Shown piece by piece: positions 26,022 to 35,642 of a stretch of DNA of 64,000 nt (within the stretch, counting starts at the first letter, position 1; the number at the start of each line of letters is the position of its first letter). This DNA is from an uncultured Bacteroidales bacterium. Lineage in GTDB: Bacteria > Bacteroidota > Bacteroidia > Bacteroidales > F082. Below the pieces are notes generated by a model, which worked only from the letters and a program-made list of their open reading frames with translations, did not search any database and was not told the DNA's origin. The translations under genes were made by a program, and so were the position numbers. The stretch lies in NCBI GenBank assembly GCA_947304185.1, contig CAMZAM010000008.1:1-64000 (forward strand), given 5' to 3'.

Positions 26022-29000
26022 ATGAGCGAGACATTCAAATCACAGGCGCTGGAGGCAAATTTGGCGCAGACACGATATAAGGACATCTTTATTCCTGAAG
26101 AGCATCAGGCATTTATCGCATTGAGCGCCAGTTACTTCGGTATAAATAAGCGCGCTAAGGAGTGCATCACAGAATACCATCATCCGCTGTCGAACCACAC
26201 CTTTGTGACTGAGGAGTTGCGTAAGATTTTGATGGACGATTTCTGGTTTTATACCAGAGATGATGTGCCGGCCGACACGCTGAAACTGCCTCTCGAGATG
26301 ATGCGCAGTCTCCTGAAACCCGAAGTGGCCATGAAACTGAGGCTTAACATAGTTGTCACTTTGCTGGAATTTGCAGGTCAGGTTTACACTAAATCGCAGA
26401 AACATTCAAATCTTATTAAATTGACATTCAATATCTTAGAAGATAGATTTGAGTCGAATAAAGATTGTTATATCCTTGCCACAAAACATGCTGAGCGTTA
26501 TCTCGACAGCGTGGCAAAAGATGATAAATTCGCCGATTCGGCTTGTCATCTGCTAAGGATAATGCTTCAGGAGAACTATCGTTATTGGCAGTCGACTTCG
26601 GAAGTTGAGAAATGGGTTAAGGATAACGAGAAACTCCTTTCTGATGAAGAGAAAAAAGTGATAGTTGATGAGGTCGGAAAGCCTTATCTCAATGATCTGA
26701 ATAAGAATCTGAAAGCAGCGAAGAGTTGGGATGTCCTTGCTGATATGCCTCATTTTGAACAGGTTGCAAAACGTTTCACCGAGTCAGAGAAACTGTTTGA
26801 CCACTTCATCACTAAGTTTCATTATGTGTTTTATCTGTTGCACCTTCCGGGGATGGAGAGTCAGCGCGAACGTCTGATTTGGAACATGGATCGCATGATG
26901 CGTGATGCCATCGACGAGATGCCACAGGAAGAACTGATACCGTTCATCGATACGATATTCAGTCTGGCAAAGGAGTTACGGAAAAATTATACCTCTGCAG
27001 TGCTTGATTTTCAGCTTACCTTAGGTAAGAAAATCATTGATGTCGACACTACCGAGATGAAAGAGATAGTCAATCATTTCGAGAAACAACTGATTGAGTT
27101 CGGCTTCGTCACGCCGGGTAATGTGTATGTTAACGAAGACTGGCAACTGTCAGTAAACACTGACCATATCAAGAATATCCGAGTGTGGCTCGAGCTCATC
27201 GAATACTCGAAGACGCCTCTCGACAAGCTGCTCTCGTCGTTGATTGTCAACCTTAAACTGGGTGGTATCTTCATCAGCGACACCGACCTTTTCCAGAGAG
27301 AGATCACCAAAATATTGAACTCTAACATCTCGCCATATTATAAAAAGGTGAAGCAGCTCTCGCGTATCTTCCCGGTGTATTTCAACGAGATAGGAGCGGA
27401 GGGCGAGATTCGTAACGTCACCACTAATATGGATGAGATATCGCTTCGTCAGGATAAACTCGTGCATTTCTTGAGAAAACAGGTCCATACTGAGAGTAAC
27501 AACACTCTTATCGACCTGACTTTCGATGTATTTAGGTTTTGGAGCGATGGCAACCTTGACGATCTGAAGCCTATCTTGCCGAAAAATGTGTTTGAGGCTA
27601 TTGATATGGAGAGCGAGTATTTCGTTCACGTTCATAACCTCGTGCAGACGATGTGCGAGATATCTTGTCTGAATCCCGAGGATATACTGATGCTTTCACG
27701 CGATGACTACGAAAATCTCATCAAGAAGGCTGCTGATAAGATCAATATCGACGAGGAGTCATATAAGCGGGAGCATTTGCGTTTGATGGACATCCGCGAC
27801 CTTTATGCTTATCTTCGTGAGAAATACAGCTTCGAAAGTGTCAATATTTTTGCGTACTTGCGTAATTTCCCGTTCATCCCCGACAAGGACATCGACGATT
27901 TCGAAAAGGTGTATAAAGAAAAGAACTTTGGCAAGTCGTTGAGCATGATTTATGTCTTCATGAACAAGCTGAAGGAGATAATCTTCAACCCTGAGGTCAG
28001 CGAAGGATGGGAAAATATCTATCACAAACGTCATATCGCCATCGGAATTCCGTCAATGTATGGCACATATCGTGAGAACAAATTCGAGGCTATGGGCTTG
28101 ACGTTCAGGCTCGAACGTGTGGCGACGCAGCTCATGGAGCAGGTGGTGCAGAGCATCAACCTCGAATACATATCTGAGCGGACGCTGAATCAGATTTACA
28201 TCATTTTGCGTTATTTCCGCGACGGTCTGGCTCTCGACGGTATAACCAACCAGAGTTTCAACTCGAAACTCGACATGCTGAGGTATTCGTTGACCTCGCG
28301 AAGCTTCTCGTTTGGCCAGTATATCAATATCTTCCAGTTCATTGCGGAAGACGTCAGACGTATCATCATCAAGTACTTCTTGAAATCGTATGAGTATCCG
28401 CTGAAGGTTGTTATTCCGCAGCTTTTCGACCCTGAGAATAAGCTCAACGAGCGCGATATGGCTGCTTTGATAAGCAAGAAATCGGAGGAGTTTCATCGTG
28501 ACATGCTCTCCGACGCCTTCCTGATGCAGCCTTTGGATAATTTCATAGGTAGAATCTTGACTTCGTTACGGACGATGGAGTCGCAGCTCAACCCGAAGCT
28601 CATCAGCGACATCATGACGTATAACTCTGATATGCTGATCAGTCCGTTCTGGATCTCGACGCCAAAGATCGATAACCAGGTTTTTATCGGCAACAAGGCA
28701 AACAACCTGAAGACCCTGTATCTGAAGGGCATGCCGGTGCCTCCGGGTTTCGTCATCACCACCGAGGCTTTCCGTCGTAATGAGACCATTAATGCCATCC
28801 CTGAGTTGCAGACCGAGATTCACGGAATGATAAAGAAATATATCGCAGAGCTGGAGCATATCTCGGGTCGTAAGTTCAACAACCCGGAGGCACCGCTTTT
28901 GGTATCGGTGCGCTCTGGAACGGCTATCTCTATGCCGGGAGCTATGGATACGTTCCTCAACGTCGGTTTGAACGACGAACTCGTCGAGAAGATCGCCGAA

Positions 29001-30164
29001 GACCCAGAGAAAGCTTGGGCTATCTGGGATTCATATCGTCGTTTCTTACAGAGTTGGGGCATGGCAAAAGGCATACATCGTGACTTTTTCGATGAAGAGA
29101 TTAACAGTTTTAAATCGAAATACAACGTCAAACAGAAGGTCGATTTCGAGGTGGCGCAGATGCGTGAGATGGCATATTCTTACAAGGAGATCCTTAAGGA
29201 ACACGGAGTGGAGCTGGAACAGGACCCGTTCAAGCAGATCATCGAATGTGTGAACATGGTGTTCGACTCATGGAACTCCGAGCGTGCGCTGGCATATCGC
29301 CGTCATCTGGGAATCTCAGAGAACTGGGGAACGGCTGTCATTGTGCAGCAGATGATTTACGGTAACATCAGCGAGGTGTCGGGCACTGGCGTAGTGTTCA
29401 CGCAGAACCCGCATCGTGAACGTCCGGGCGTGCATCTGTATGGCGACTTCACCATGCGCAGCCAGGGTGAGGACATCGTGGGCGGACTCGTGAAGCCGTT
29501 GCCTATTGGCGAGACGCAGCGTAAGGCCGCTAACCTCGAGGGACCGTCGATGCAGACTGCTCTTCCGGAGATTTATAAGAAGATATATTCCATCGCGAAG
29601 ACGTTGACTGAAGACCTCGGTTACGCTCCGCAAGAGATGGAGTTTACCTTTGAATCCGATAAGCCTGAGGACTTCCACATCCTGCAGATTCGCGACCAAG
29701 ACCTGAAGCTTGAAGACACCGTGAACGCCTTCGTGCAGTCGCCTACGGAGATGAATCAGATAGGTCGAGGCATGGGCATTGGAGGTGGAGCGATGAATGG
29801 TCTTGTGGCATTTAATGAATTGGATATCAAGACATTACGAAAAGAGCATAAGAAAGAAAACGTCATCTTGGTTCGTCCTGATACAGTCCCTGACGATATC
29901 GGATTGATTTTCGATACCGATGGATTGCTTACAGCTCGTGGTGGTGCTACGTCGCATGCGGCTGTCACAGCGGTACGTCTCGGAAAGGTATGTGTGGTGA
30001 GTTGCGTCGAGCTGATGGTCAACGATGAGAAACATTGCGCCGAGCTCAACGGACATAAGATTCAGATGGGTGACAAGATCGCCATCGACGGCAACCTCGG
30101 ATTAGTGTACCTGGGACATTATCCGACTGAGAAGATGACAATGGGAAAAGGATATAATTATTAG
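26022..30164 (+). CDS. Giant PEP/pyruvate-binding (PPDK-like) protein
   Basis: 1380 aa. Residues 1 to about 880 are an all-helical region without a recognised motif. From about 885 there is a PPDK/PEP-synthase nucleotide-binding domain (NKANNLKTLYLKGMPVPPGF, then SVRSGTAISMPGAMDTFLNVG). Near the C-terminus is the swivelling phosphohistidine domain GGATSHAAVTAVRLGKVCVV, with the catalytic His at about 1310. The PEP/pyruvate-binding TIM barrel of true PPDK is absent, so pyruvate-phosphate dikinase activity is doubtful and an ATP-dependent phosphohistidine transfer to another partner is more likely. The secreted nuclease gene starts two bases after its stop. Confidence 0.85.
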   Translation: MSETFKSQALEANLAQTRYKDIFIPEEHQAFIALSASYFGINKRAKECITEYHHPLSNHTFVTEELRKILMDDFWFYTRDDVPADTLKLPLEMMRSLLKPEVAMKLRLNIVVTLLEFAGQVYTKSQKHSNLIKLTFNILEDRFESNKDCYILATKHAERYLDSVAKDDKFADSACHLLRIMLQENYRYWQSTSEVEKWVKDNEKLLSDEEKKVIVDEVGKPYLNDLNKNLKAAKSWDVLADMPHFEQVAKRFTESEKLFDHFITKFHYVFYLLHLPGMESQRERLIWNMDRMMRDAIDEMPQEELIPFIDTIFSLAKELRKNYTSAVLDFQLTLGKKIIDVDTTEMKEIVNHFEKQLIEFGFVTPGNVYVNEDWQLSVNTDHIKNIRVWLELIEYSKTPLDKLLSSLIVNLKLGGIFISDTDLFQREITKILNSNISPYYKKVKQLSRIFPVYFNEIGAEGEIRNVTTNMDEISLRQDKLVHFLRKQVHTESNNTLIDLTFDVFRFWSDGNLDDLKPILPKNVFEAIDMESEYFVHVHNLVQTMCEISCLNPEDILMLSRDDYENLIKKAADKINIDEESYKREHLRLMDIRDLYAYLREKYSFESVNIFAYLRNFPFIPDKDIDDFEKVYKEKNFGKSLSMIYVFMNKLKEIIFNPEVSEGWENIYHKRHIAIGIPSMYGTYRENKFEAMGLTFRLERVATQLMEQVVQSINLEYISERTLNQIYIILRYFRDGLALDGITNQSFNSKLDMLRYSLTSRSFSFGQYINIFQFIAEDVRRIIIKYFLKSYEYPLKVVIPQLFDPENKLNERDMAALISKKSEEFHRDMLSDAFLMQPLDNFIGRILTSLRTMESQLNPKLISDIMTYNSDMLISPFWISTPKIDNQVFIGNKANNLKTLYLKGMPVPPGFVITTEAFRRNETINAIPELQTEIHGMIKKYIAELEHISGRKFNNPEAPLLVSVRSGTAISMPGAMDTFLNVGLNDELVEKIAEDPEKAWAIWDSYRRFLQSWGMAKGIHRDFFDEEINSFKSKYNVKQKVDFEVAQMREMAYSYKEILKEHGVELEQDPFKQIIECVNMVFDSWNSERALAYRRHLGISENWGTAVIVQQMIYGNISEVSGTGVVFTQNPHRERPGVHLYGDFTMRSQGEDIVGGLVKPLPIGETQRKAANLEGPSMQTALPEIYKKIYSIAKTLTEDLGYAPQEMEFTFESDKPEDFHILQIRDQDLKLEDTVNAFVQSPTEMNQIGRGMGIGGGAMNGLVAFNELDIKTLRKEHKKENVILVRPDTVPDDIGLIFDTDGLLTARGGATSHAAVTAVRLGKVCVVSCVELMVNDEKHCAELNGHKIQMGDKIAIDGNLGLVYLGHYPTEKMTMGKGYNY

Positions 30165-30165
30165 T

Positions 30166-30954
30166 ATGAAAAAGTTCTTATTGTTAATAATTGGATTATT
30201 AATTTCAATAATAATCTTTTCGCGAGATAAGCTGAAGCTCGACAACGTAGAGATTCCTGCACCTCTCAGCGATCGCACCGAGCGTGTGATAGTGCATAAA
30301 GGATATACCGTTTCATATAATGCCGACTGGAAGATCCCGAACTGGGTGGCCTATGAGCTCACCGACGTGGAGGTGGCAGGCGAGGAGCCACGAGCCAAGA
30401 AGTTCGTTCCCGATCCCATGGTGCCTAAGTATGAGTCAGCGACTACTGACGATTACAAGAACACGGGGTGGGACCGAGGCCATATGGCGCCGGCCGCCGA
30501 CATGAAATGGGATCCACAGGCGATGCGGGAGTCGTTTTATCTGTCGAATATCTGTCCGCAGAACCGTAACCTCAATGCCGGGGCATGGAAAGATCTGGAG
30601 GAGCAGGTGCGCGACCTCGCAGCTCAGAAAGGAAGTATCTACGTGGTGTGCGGGCCTATAGTAGAAGAGGACTATCAGACCATCGGCGTGAACAAGGTGG
30701 TCGTCCCGGCGGCGTTTTTCAAGGTCTTGCTGCAGAAAGAAGGTGATAACGTCTACACTATCGGCTTCATATATGAAAACGTAGGCGGCCGGCGTCCGAT
30801 GTCGACCTATGCCATGACCGTCGATGAGGTTGAAGCCATCACCGGCATAGATTTCTTCCCTTCGTTACCTGATAAGATTGAAGACAAGGTCGAAGCGGAG
30901 GCTGATTTTTCACACTGGGTTGTCAAAAAGGATAAAATAAAAAAGGGCGAATAA
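30166..30954 (+). CDS. Secreted DNA/RNA non-specific endonuclease
   Basis: 262 aa with an N-terminal signal sequence or anchor (KKFLLLIIGLLISIIIFS). The beta-beta-alpha-metal nuclease core has the catalytic DRGHMAPAADM, followed by the metal-binding Asn region YLSNICPQNRNLNAGAW. It is of the Serratia nuclease/NucA type and acts on extracytoplasmic DNA or RNA, for nutrient salvage or defence against free DNA. It follows the PPDK-like gene with almost no gap. Confidence 0.93.
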   Translation: MKKFLLLIIGLLISIIIFSRDKLKLDNVEIPAPLSDRTERVIVHKGYTVSYNADWKIPNWVAYELTDVEVAGEEPRAKKFVPDPMVPKYESATTDDYKNTGWDRGHMAPAADMKWDPQAMRESFYLSNICPQNRNLNAGAWKDLEEQVRDLAAQKGSIYVVCGPIVEEDYQTIGVNKVVVPAAFFKVLLQKEGDNVYTIGFIYENVGGRRPMSTYAMTVDEVEAITGIDFFPSLPDKIEDKVEAEADFSHWVVKKDKIKKGE

Positions 30955-30975
30955 TCATTCGCCCCATGTACTAAT

Positions 30976-30999
30976 CCGTAAACAGTAAACGGTAAACTA
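30976..30999 (-). repeat. Heptamer array GTTTACn at the rubrerythrin stop
   Basis: Read on the minus strand, the rubrerythrin stop TAG is followed by three GTTTAC-type units (TTTACC, GTTTACT, GTTTACG). It is one of several tandem arrays in the window that begin at a stop codon. Confidence 0.7.
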
Positions 31000-31542
31000 T
31001 TTGAAGTATCTGTTATACAGTCCTTCAAAGCCTTTGCCGTGACGTGCTTCGTCTTTAGCCATCTCGTGGACGGTGTCGTGGATGGCGTCGAGGTTACGTT
31101 CCTTTGCCACGCGGGCGATACGCATCTTCTCTTCGCAGGCGCCGCATTCAGCCACCATACGTTTGTAAAGGTTGGTCTTGGTGTCCCAAACCACCTCGCC
31201 AAGCAATTCTGCGAAACGGGCGCAGTGATCTGCCTCTTCAAAAGCATAACGTTTGAAAGCCTCAGCAATCTCTGGGTATCCCTCACGGTCGGCCTGACGA
31301 GCCATCGCCAGATACATACCGACCTCGGTTGCCTCTCCCATAAACTGGGCGTTTAGGTCTTTGATCATCTCATCACCGGTGCCTTTGGCGATACCGATAA
31401 CGTGTTCGGTCACAAAGTTAAGAGCTGCACTCTCATCGAGGACCTTCCATTCAACAACCTGTTTGCATTGTGGGCATCTTTCAGGAGCTTCTTCTCCTTC
31501 ATAAACGAAACCGCAAATTGGACATACGAATTTTTTCTTCAT
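30997..31542 (-). CDS. Rubrerythrin (reverse type, N-terminal rubredoxin)
   Basis: 181-aa peroxide-reducing diiron protein. An N-terminal rubredoxin-like domain ([20 protein letters not shown]) precedes the ferritin-like four-helix domain with EEADHCARF and [10 protein letters not shown] ligand helices and an earlier [15 protein letters not shown] helix. Rubredoxin before ferritin is the reverse of classical rubrerythrin. It protects anaerobes from peroxide, which fits an anaerobic Bacteroidales. It is convergent with the nuclease gene, and its stop leads into a heptamer array. Confidence 0.93.
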   Translation of the reverse strand: MKKKFVCPICGFVYEGEEAPERCPQCKQVVEWKVLDESAALNFVTEHVIGIAKGTGDEMIKDLNAQFMGEATEVGMYLAMARQADREGYPEIAEAFKRYAFEEADHCARFAELLGEVVWDTKTNLYKRMVAECGACEEKMRIARVAKERNLDAIHDTVHEMAKDEARHGKGFEGLYNRYFK

Positions 31543-31593
31543 GATATTTTATTTTTAGTTTAGAAAATTTGTAATTCTATATTTGTTTTGTTT

Positions 31594-31681
31594 CGTCATT
31601 TCGACCGACCGTATGGAGTGGATAAATCTCATTACATTATTTGAGATTTCTCGATTCCGCTTCGCTTCACTCGAAATGACG
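31594..31681. repeat. Dispersed ~40-bp element, units 3 and 4, as an inverted pair
   Basis: The left unit is 31594-31630 (CGTCATTTCGACCG...GATAAATCTC) and the right unit is 31643-31681 in inverted orientation. They are separated by about 12 bases and could fold into a long hairpin. The right unit encodes the last four residues (RHFE) and the TGA stop of the GH109-like gene. Confidence 0.85.
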
Positions 31682-33097
31682 GGTAGCATGTTTGTATCCT
31701 TTAACTTTATTCCAGTCACCGCGAGTGAAGTCAGGCATCTTCACCGGCATGCCGTGGTTTTCTATTGATGCTGCCGACAGCTCTCCGATGCATGACCATT
31801 CAGCGGCGTCGTAGACGTCTTCATCGAGAGGCAGTCCGTTATGTAGACAGTATATCAGACGGTAGTCCATGATGAAGTCCATGCCGCCATGACCGCCTAC
31901 TTCTTTGGCTTTTTCTTCTATTTCCTTCGCAATAGGATGGAGATATTCCGCTAAGATCTTGTCGCGAACGTCTTTAGGTACGAATCCGTGGACGTTGAGT
32001 CGCTGACCTTCTTCAAGAAATCCTTCAGGAAGATTCTTCTCCATCAAGGTGAAGCCTTCGATAGGATATTTGTTTGCAAAGCCTTCAGTACCAGTGAGTT
32101 GATAAAGTCTGTTGTAAGGACGGTATGTGTAGACGTTATGCTCGATTAAGATGGTCTTTCCCTTGTGAGTCTCGATCATCGTGGTAGTCATGTCGCCGTT
32201 GGCAAACTGATCGACGCCCATCATCTCCTTGGCGATCTCCTTGCCATTATATGAAGGAGTGCTCATTGAGACGAGATAATCCATCTTATCGCCGCGGTGG
32301 ATGTCCAAGACCTGGCAGATTGGTCCGAGTCCGTGGGTAGCGTAGACGTCGCCGCTATGTTTCTGGTTGTAGTCGAGACGCCAATTGTCCTGATATTCAG
32401 CCCAATACGGCTCGAGGTTATGGATGTATGCGCCTTCGCCATGAATCACTTCGCCGAACATGCCGAGCTTAGCCATGTTGAGTGCCGTTATCTCGAAGAA
32501 GTCGTAGCAGCAGTTTTCGAGCATCATGCAGTGTTTGCGTGTCTGCTCGGAGACGTCGACGAGTCTCCAACAGTCGGCTACCGAGGTGGCGGCAGGGACT
32601 TCCACAGCCACGTGTTTGCCATGTTGCATGGCGTAAACAGCCATCTCTACGTGTGTTTGCCAGTTGGTGCAGATATAAACGAGGTCGATGTCGTCGCGCT
32701 CACATAGCTGCTGATATGCTGTAGGGCCAACATATTCAGCGGCTCGCGGTAATCCTTTAGCCTCGAGGATGCCTGTCTGAACCTTATCTACATTCTCCTG
32801 AAGGAGGTCGCACAAAGCCACGATATCAACGCCGTCGATATAAGTCATGCGATAGACTGCATCCGGACCGCGCATGCCTAATCCGATGAAGCCTATGCGG
32901 ACATTCTCGATAGGCTCGGCTGCAAAACCAAGCATACTAGTCTGACCAGCTACACGTTGCGGCTCGTCGAAGACAATGCAATTGTTTTCAAATCGGTAGT
33001 TTTTTCCGGAATTACAATCATTTTTGCAACCGCTCATCATGACGATGAGAAGGAGACAAATCGCTATAATAGAATCGGTTAGTTTTTTGTTTTTCAT
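31667..33097 (-). CDS. GH109-type alpha-N-acetylgalactosaminidase (Gfo/Idh/MocA family)
   Basis: 476-aa lipoprotein (signal with SGC lipobox near residue 24). The NAD-binding Rossmann domain is VRIGFIGLGMRGPDAVYRM. The GH109 hallmark stretch is HVEMAVYAMQHGKHVAVEVP, then HCMMLENCCYDFFEI and GEGAYIHNLEPYW. GH109 enzymes remove terminal GalNAc by an NAD-dependent elimination mechanism, for example from blood-group A antigen and mucin. Neighbouring sugar kinase, transporter, galK and fucosidase genes support host-glycan use. The C-terminal RHFE and stop come from a dispersed repeat, so the original C-terminus may have been replaced. Confidence 0.88.
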   Translation of the reverse strand: MKNKKLTDSIIAICLLLIVMMSGCKNDCNSGKNYRFENNCIVFDEPQRVAGQTSMLGFAAEPIENVRIGFIGLGMRGPDAVYRMTYIDGVDIVALCDLLQENVDKVQTGILEAKGLPRAAEYVGPTAYQQLCERDDIDLVYICTNWQTHVEMAVYAMQHGKHVAVEVPAATSVADCWRLVDVSEQTRKHCMMLENCCYDFFEITALNMAKLGMFGEVIHGEGAYIHNLEPYWAEYQDNWRLDYNQKHSGDVYATHGLGPICQVLDIHRGDKMDYLVSMSTPSYNGKEIAKEMMGVDQFANGDMTTTMIETHKGKTILIEHNVYTYRPYNRLYQLTGTEGFANKYPIEGFTLMEKNLPEGFLEEGQRLNVHGFVPKDVRDKILAEYLHPIAKEIEEKAKEVGGHGGMDFIMDYRLIYCLHNGLPLDEDVYDAAEWSCIGELSAASIENHGMPVKMPDFTRGDWNKVKGYKHATRHFE

Positions 33098-33177
33098 TGC
33101 GAACGAATTGAAATGTAAAATTACAAAATTTTTTCATTCGAATGATATTTATTTCTATTTTTACAAAAATTTTTGTC

Positions 33178-34224
33178 ATGGAAAAGCTGAACGATATTGT
33201 CGCAAAGTTTGAAATCACTGGGAAAGTGACCGATGTGAAACCGATGGGCGAGGGCCTCATCAACGACACTTACAAAGTGTTTGTCGATGGCTCCGACAAG
33301 CCGAAATACGTGCTTCAGTGCATCAACAATGCCATTTTTCAGGATGTCGACATGCTAATGGACAATATTAATAAGGTGACGAATCATATCCGTAAAAAAG
33401 GCAAAAACACTCTCCAATTTTTGAAAGCTGATGCCGGGAAATCATATTATTTTGATGGTGAGAAGTATTGGCGGGTGATGGTTTTTGTTCCCGATTCGAT
33501 TACATATCAAGCAGTTACGCCTGAATATTCATACATTGCAGGCAAGTCGTTCGGTGAGTTCGAGTCGCTTCTATCCGATCTTGACGAACCTCTTGGCGAG
33601 ATTATCCCTGATTTTCATAACATCGAGTCCCGCCTGAAACAACTGCGCGATGCTGTGGCTGAAGATAGGGTAGGACGCGTCAAAGAAGTCCAGTATTATC
33701 TTGATGAAATATTCAAATGTGAAGAAAAGATGACCCTTGGAGAGCGTCTTTATCGTGAAGGCAAGCTTCCGAAACGTGTCTGTCATTGCGACACCAAGGT
33801 CAATAATATGCTTTTCGATAAAGAAGGTAATGTATTGTGTATCATAGATCTAGATACGGTTATGCCGAGTTTTGTCTTCTCTGATTACGGCGATTTCTTA
33901 AGAACTGCAGCCAACACTGGTGCCGAAGACGATCCTAATCTCGATAATATCGGCTTCAATATGGAGATTTACAATGCGTTTACTAAGGGATATCTTGAAG
34001 GTACGAAAGGTTTTCTCCTTCCAATCGAAAAAGAAAACCTTCCGTATGCGGCGTTGCTGTTTCCATACATGCAAACCGTAAGATTTTTAGCGGATTACAT
34101 CAACGGCGACACCTATTATAAGATTAAATATCCCGAGCATAACCTCGTCCGCACCAAAGCGCAATGGCGATTATTTGAGAAAGCGAAGTCTAAAGAAAAG
34201 GAAATGAGGGAAATTATTGGTTAA
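33178..34224 (+). CDS. N-acetylhexosamine 1-kinase-like aminoglycoside-phosphotransferase-fold kinase
   Basis: 348 aa from the ATG at 33178 (MEKLNDIVAKF); an upstream in-frame ATG at 33142 would add a hydrophobic stretch and is less likely. The kinase fold shows MGEGLINDTYKVFVDG at the nucleotide site, the catalytic loop VCHCDTKVNNMLFD and the metal-binding IIDLDTVMPSFVFSDYGD. The overall pattern fits NahK, which phosphorylates GalNAc or GlcNAc at C1. It sits divergently next to the GH109 gene, so GalNAc released there is a natural substrate. NahK identity is inferred from pattern and context. Confidence 0.85.
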   Translation: MEKLNDIVAKFEITGKVTDVKPMGEGLINDTYKVFVDGSDKPKYVLQCINNAIFQDVDMLMDNINKVTNHIRKKGKNTLQFLKADAGKSYYFDGEKYWRVMVFVPDSITYQAVTPEYSYIAGKSFGEFESLLSDLDEPLGEIIPDFHNIESRLKQLRDAVAEDRVGRVKEVQYYLDEIFKCEEKMTLGERLYREGKLPKRVCHCDTKVNNMLFDKEGNVLCIIDLDTVMPSFVFSDYGDFLRTAANTGAEDDPNLDNIGFNMEIYNAFTKGYLEGTKGFLLPIEKENLPYAALLFPYMQTVRFLADYINGDTYYKIKYPEHNLVRTKAQWRLFEKAKSKEKEMREIIG

Positions 34225-34312
34225 AAGATAAAAGTTAAAGGTTAAAAGAGAAGCGCGAAGCGACTCCAAAGTCCTCTTCGCGCTCTTTTAACTTTCCTCT
34301 CTTAACTTTTAA
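34221..34312. repeat. GTTAAAAG-type arrays in inverted orientation between convergent genes
   Basis: GTTAAAAG-type units start at the nahK-like stop, and their mirror copies lead into the MFS gene stop on the other strand. The stop TAG of the MFS gene is followed by TTAAAAGTTAA on the minus strand. Confidence 0.8.
34241..34292. terminator. Hairpin formed by the inverted arrays, probable bidirectional terminator
   Basis: GTTAAAAGAG-AA-GCGCGAAG pairs with CTTCGCG-CTCTTTTAAC around an 11-15 base loop. The GC core with flanking A/T tracts fits a terminator shared by the nahK-like and MFS genes. Confidence 0.75.
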
Positions 34313-35614
34313 CTATTCCGTAGGAATATCTTTGTTTACATTCTTTGATCCTACAAGTGCGTAGAACAGTATGTAGGCCAATCCGGCGACAATCACCCAG
34401 TAGCTCTGGAGATAGCCAGTGCCGCCGTTTGCGTCAACGATGGCGTTCATCAACAATGGCAGGATACCGCCGCCGCACACCAGCGTCATAAAGATACCGG
34501 AAGCTTTCTCAGTGTATTTGCCAAGACCTTCGACAGCGAGGTTGAAGATGCCGCCCCACATCACAGAGGTGCAAAGTCCGATCAGCATAAAGAATGCAGC
34601 GTTGAGCGGAACGCTCACGAGACCGAATCCTGCGGCACCGTTGAAAGCAGGGATCTTCACCATCGTTGAAGGGCCGAACATTCCCAACAACGTCAGGATG
34701 ATGCCGAGACACGACACTGCCGTTAACATGGTTTTGGCAGAGACTTTATTGCCTATGATACCACCAATCAGACGACCGATAAGCATTAAGAACCAATAAG
34801 TTGCAGCCACCGATGCCGCGACGTCGTCAGCCTGGATACCAACAGGGAAAATGTTTAACTCAGGATTCTGCAGCCATTTGTGCAAGACGTTCGGGATGCC
34901 GACCTCGACACCTACATAGATGAAGATGCCTATAGCACCGAGCACGAAATGACGGAACGCCATCGGACCTTTGCCGTCGTCGAGCTTTTGTGTTATGACA
35001 CGCTGCTCATTCTCAGGAATATCAGTTCTCTTGATGACGATGTAAGCGATGGCGAAGATGGCCAAAGCTGTGTACATCAACGGGAAGACGTCGCTGATCT
35101 TAGCATCCACGATGCTCGGGATGAGCAATCCTGTGATAACGATAACTGCTGTTCCCATCAATGAATTGAAGCTGCCACCGATCTGGATGAGCTGGTTGCC
35201 TCTGTTGCCGCCACCACCGAGTTTGTTAAGCATCGGGTTGACAACGGTGTTGAGTAAGCACATGCTGAAACCTGCGATGAAAGCGCCGATGAGATAGACG
35301 AAGAAGCTCTCAAACACACCTGAGAGTGTCTGAATGCCAACGCCTATGAATCCTACGGCTACCGCGATGAGAGCCGTCTTTTTATAACCTCTCTTCTGAA
35401 GGAGGTTACCTGAAGGAATTCCCATCACCGCGTAAGCGATAAAGTTGGCGAAAACACCAAGCGTTCCTTGCCAGTTCGGGATGTTGAACTGGTTTTTCAG
35501 AATGTCGCCCATCGGTGATGCCAAATTCGTCACAAACGAAATCATTCCGAAAAGCAAGAACATCACAATAATCGGAATGGTGTAATTCTTTTTGTTTTCA
35601 ACTTTTTCTGCCAT
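34313..35614 (-). CDS. Sugar MFS transporter (FHS family, FucP/GluP-like)
   Basis: 433-aa inner-membrane permease with 12 predicted helices. The first helix TIPIIVMFLLFGMISFVTNL and the segments GIPSGNLLQKRGYKKTALI and MLNKLGGGGNRGNQLIQIGG match the fucose/glucose/galactose:H+ symporters. It probably imports monosaccharides released by the GH109 and GH29 enzymes. It heads, in order, a minus-strand gene series whose other members are the nucleotidyltransferase, galK and a T9SS protein. Confidence 0.88.
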   Translation of the reverse strand: MAEKVENKKNYTIPIIVMFLLFGMISFVTNLASPMGDILKNQFNIPNWQGTLGVFANFIAYAVMGIPSGNLLQKRGYKKTALIAVAVGFIGVGIQTLSGVFESFFVYLIGAFIAGFSMCLLNTVVNPMLNKLGGGGNRGNQLIQIGGSFNSLMGTAVIVITGLLIPSIVDAKISDVFPLMYTALAIFAIAYIVIKRTDIPENEQRVITQKLDDGKGPMAFRHFVLGAIGIFIYVGVEVGIPNVLHKWLQNPELNIFPVGIQADDVAASVAATYWFLMLIGRLIGGIIGNKVSAKTMLTAVSCLGIILTLLGMFGPSTMVKIPAFNGAAGFGLVSVPLNAAFFMLIGLCTSVMWGGIFNLAVEGLGKYTEKASGIFMTLVCGGGILPLLMNAIVDANGGTGYLQSYWVIVAGLAYILFYALVGSKNVNKDIPTE

Positions 35615-35642
35615 TTTATTAAATTTTTAACTTATAACTTTA

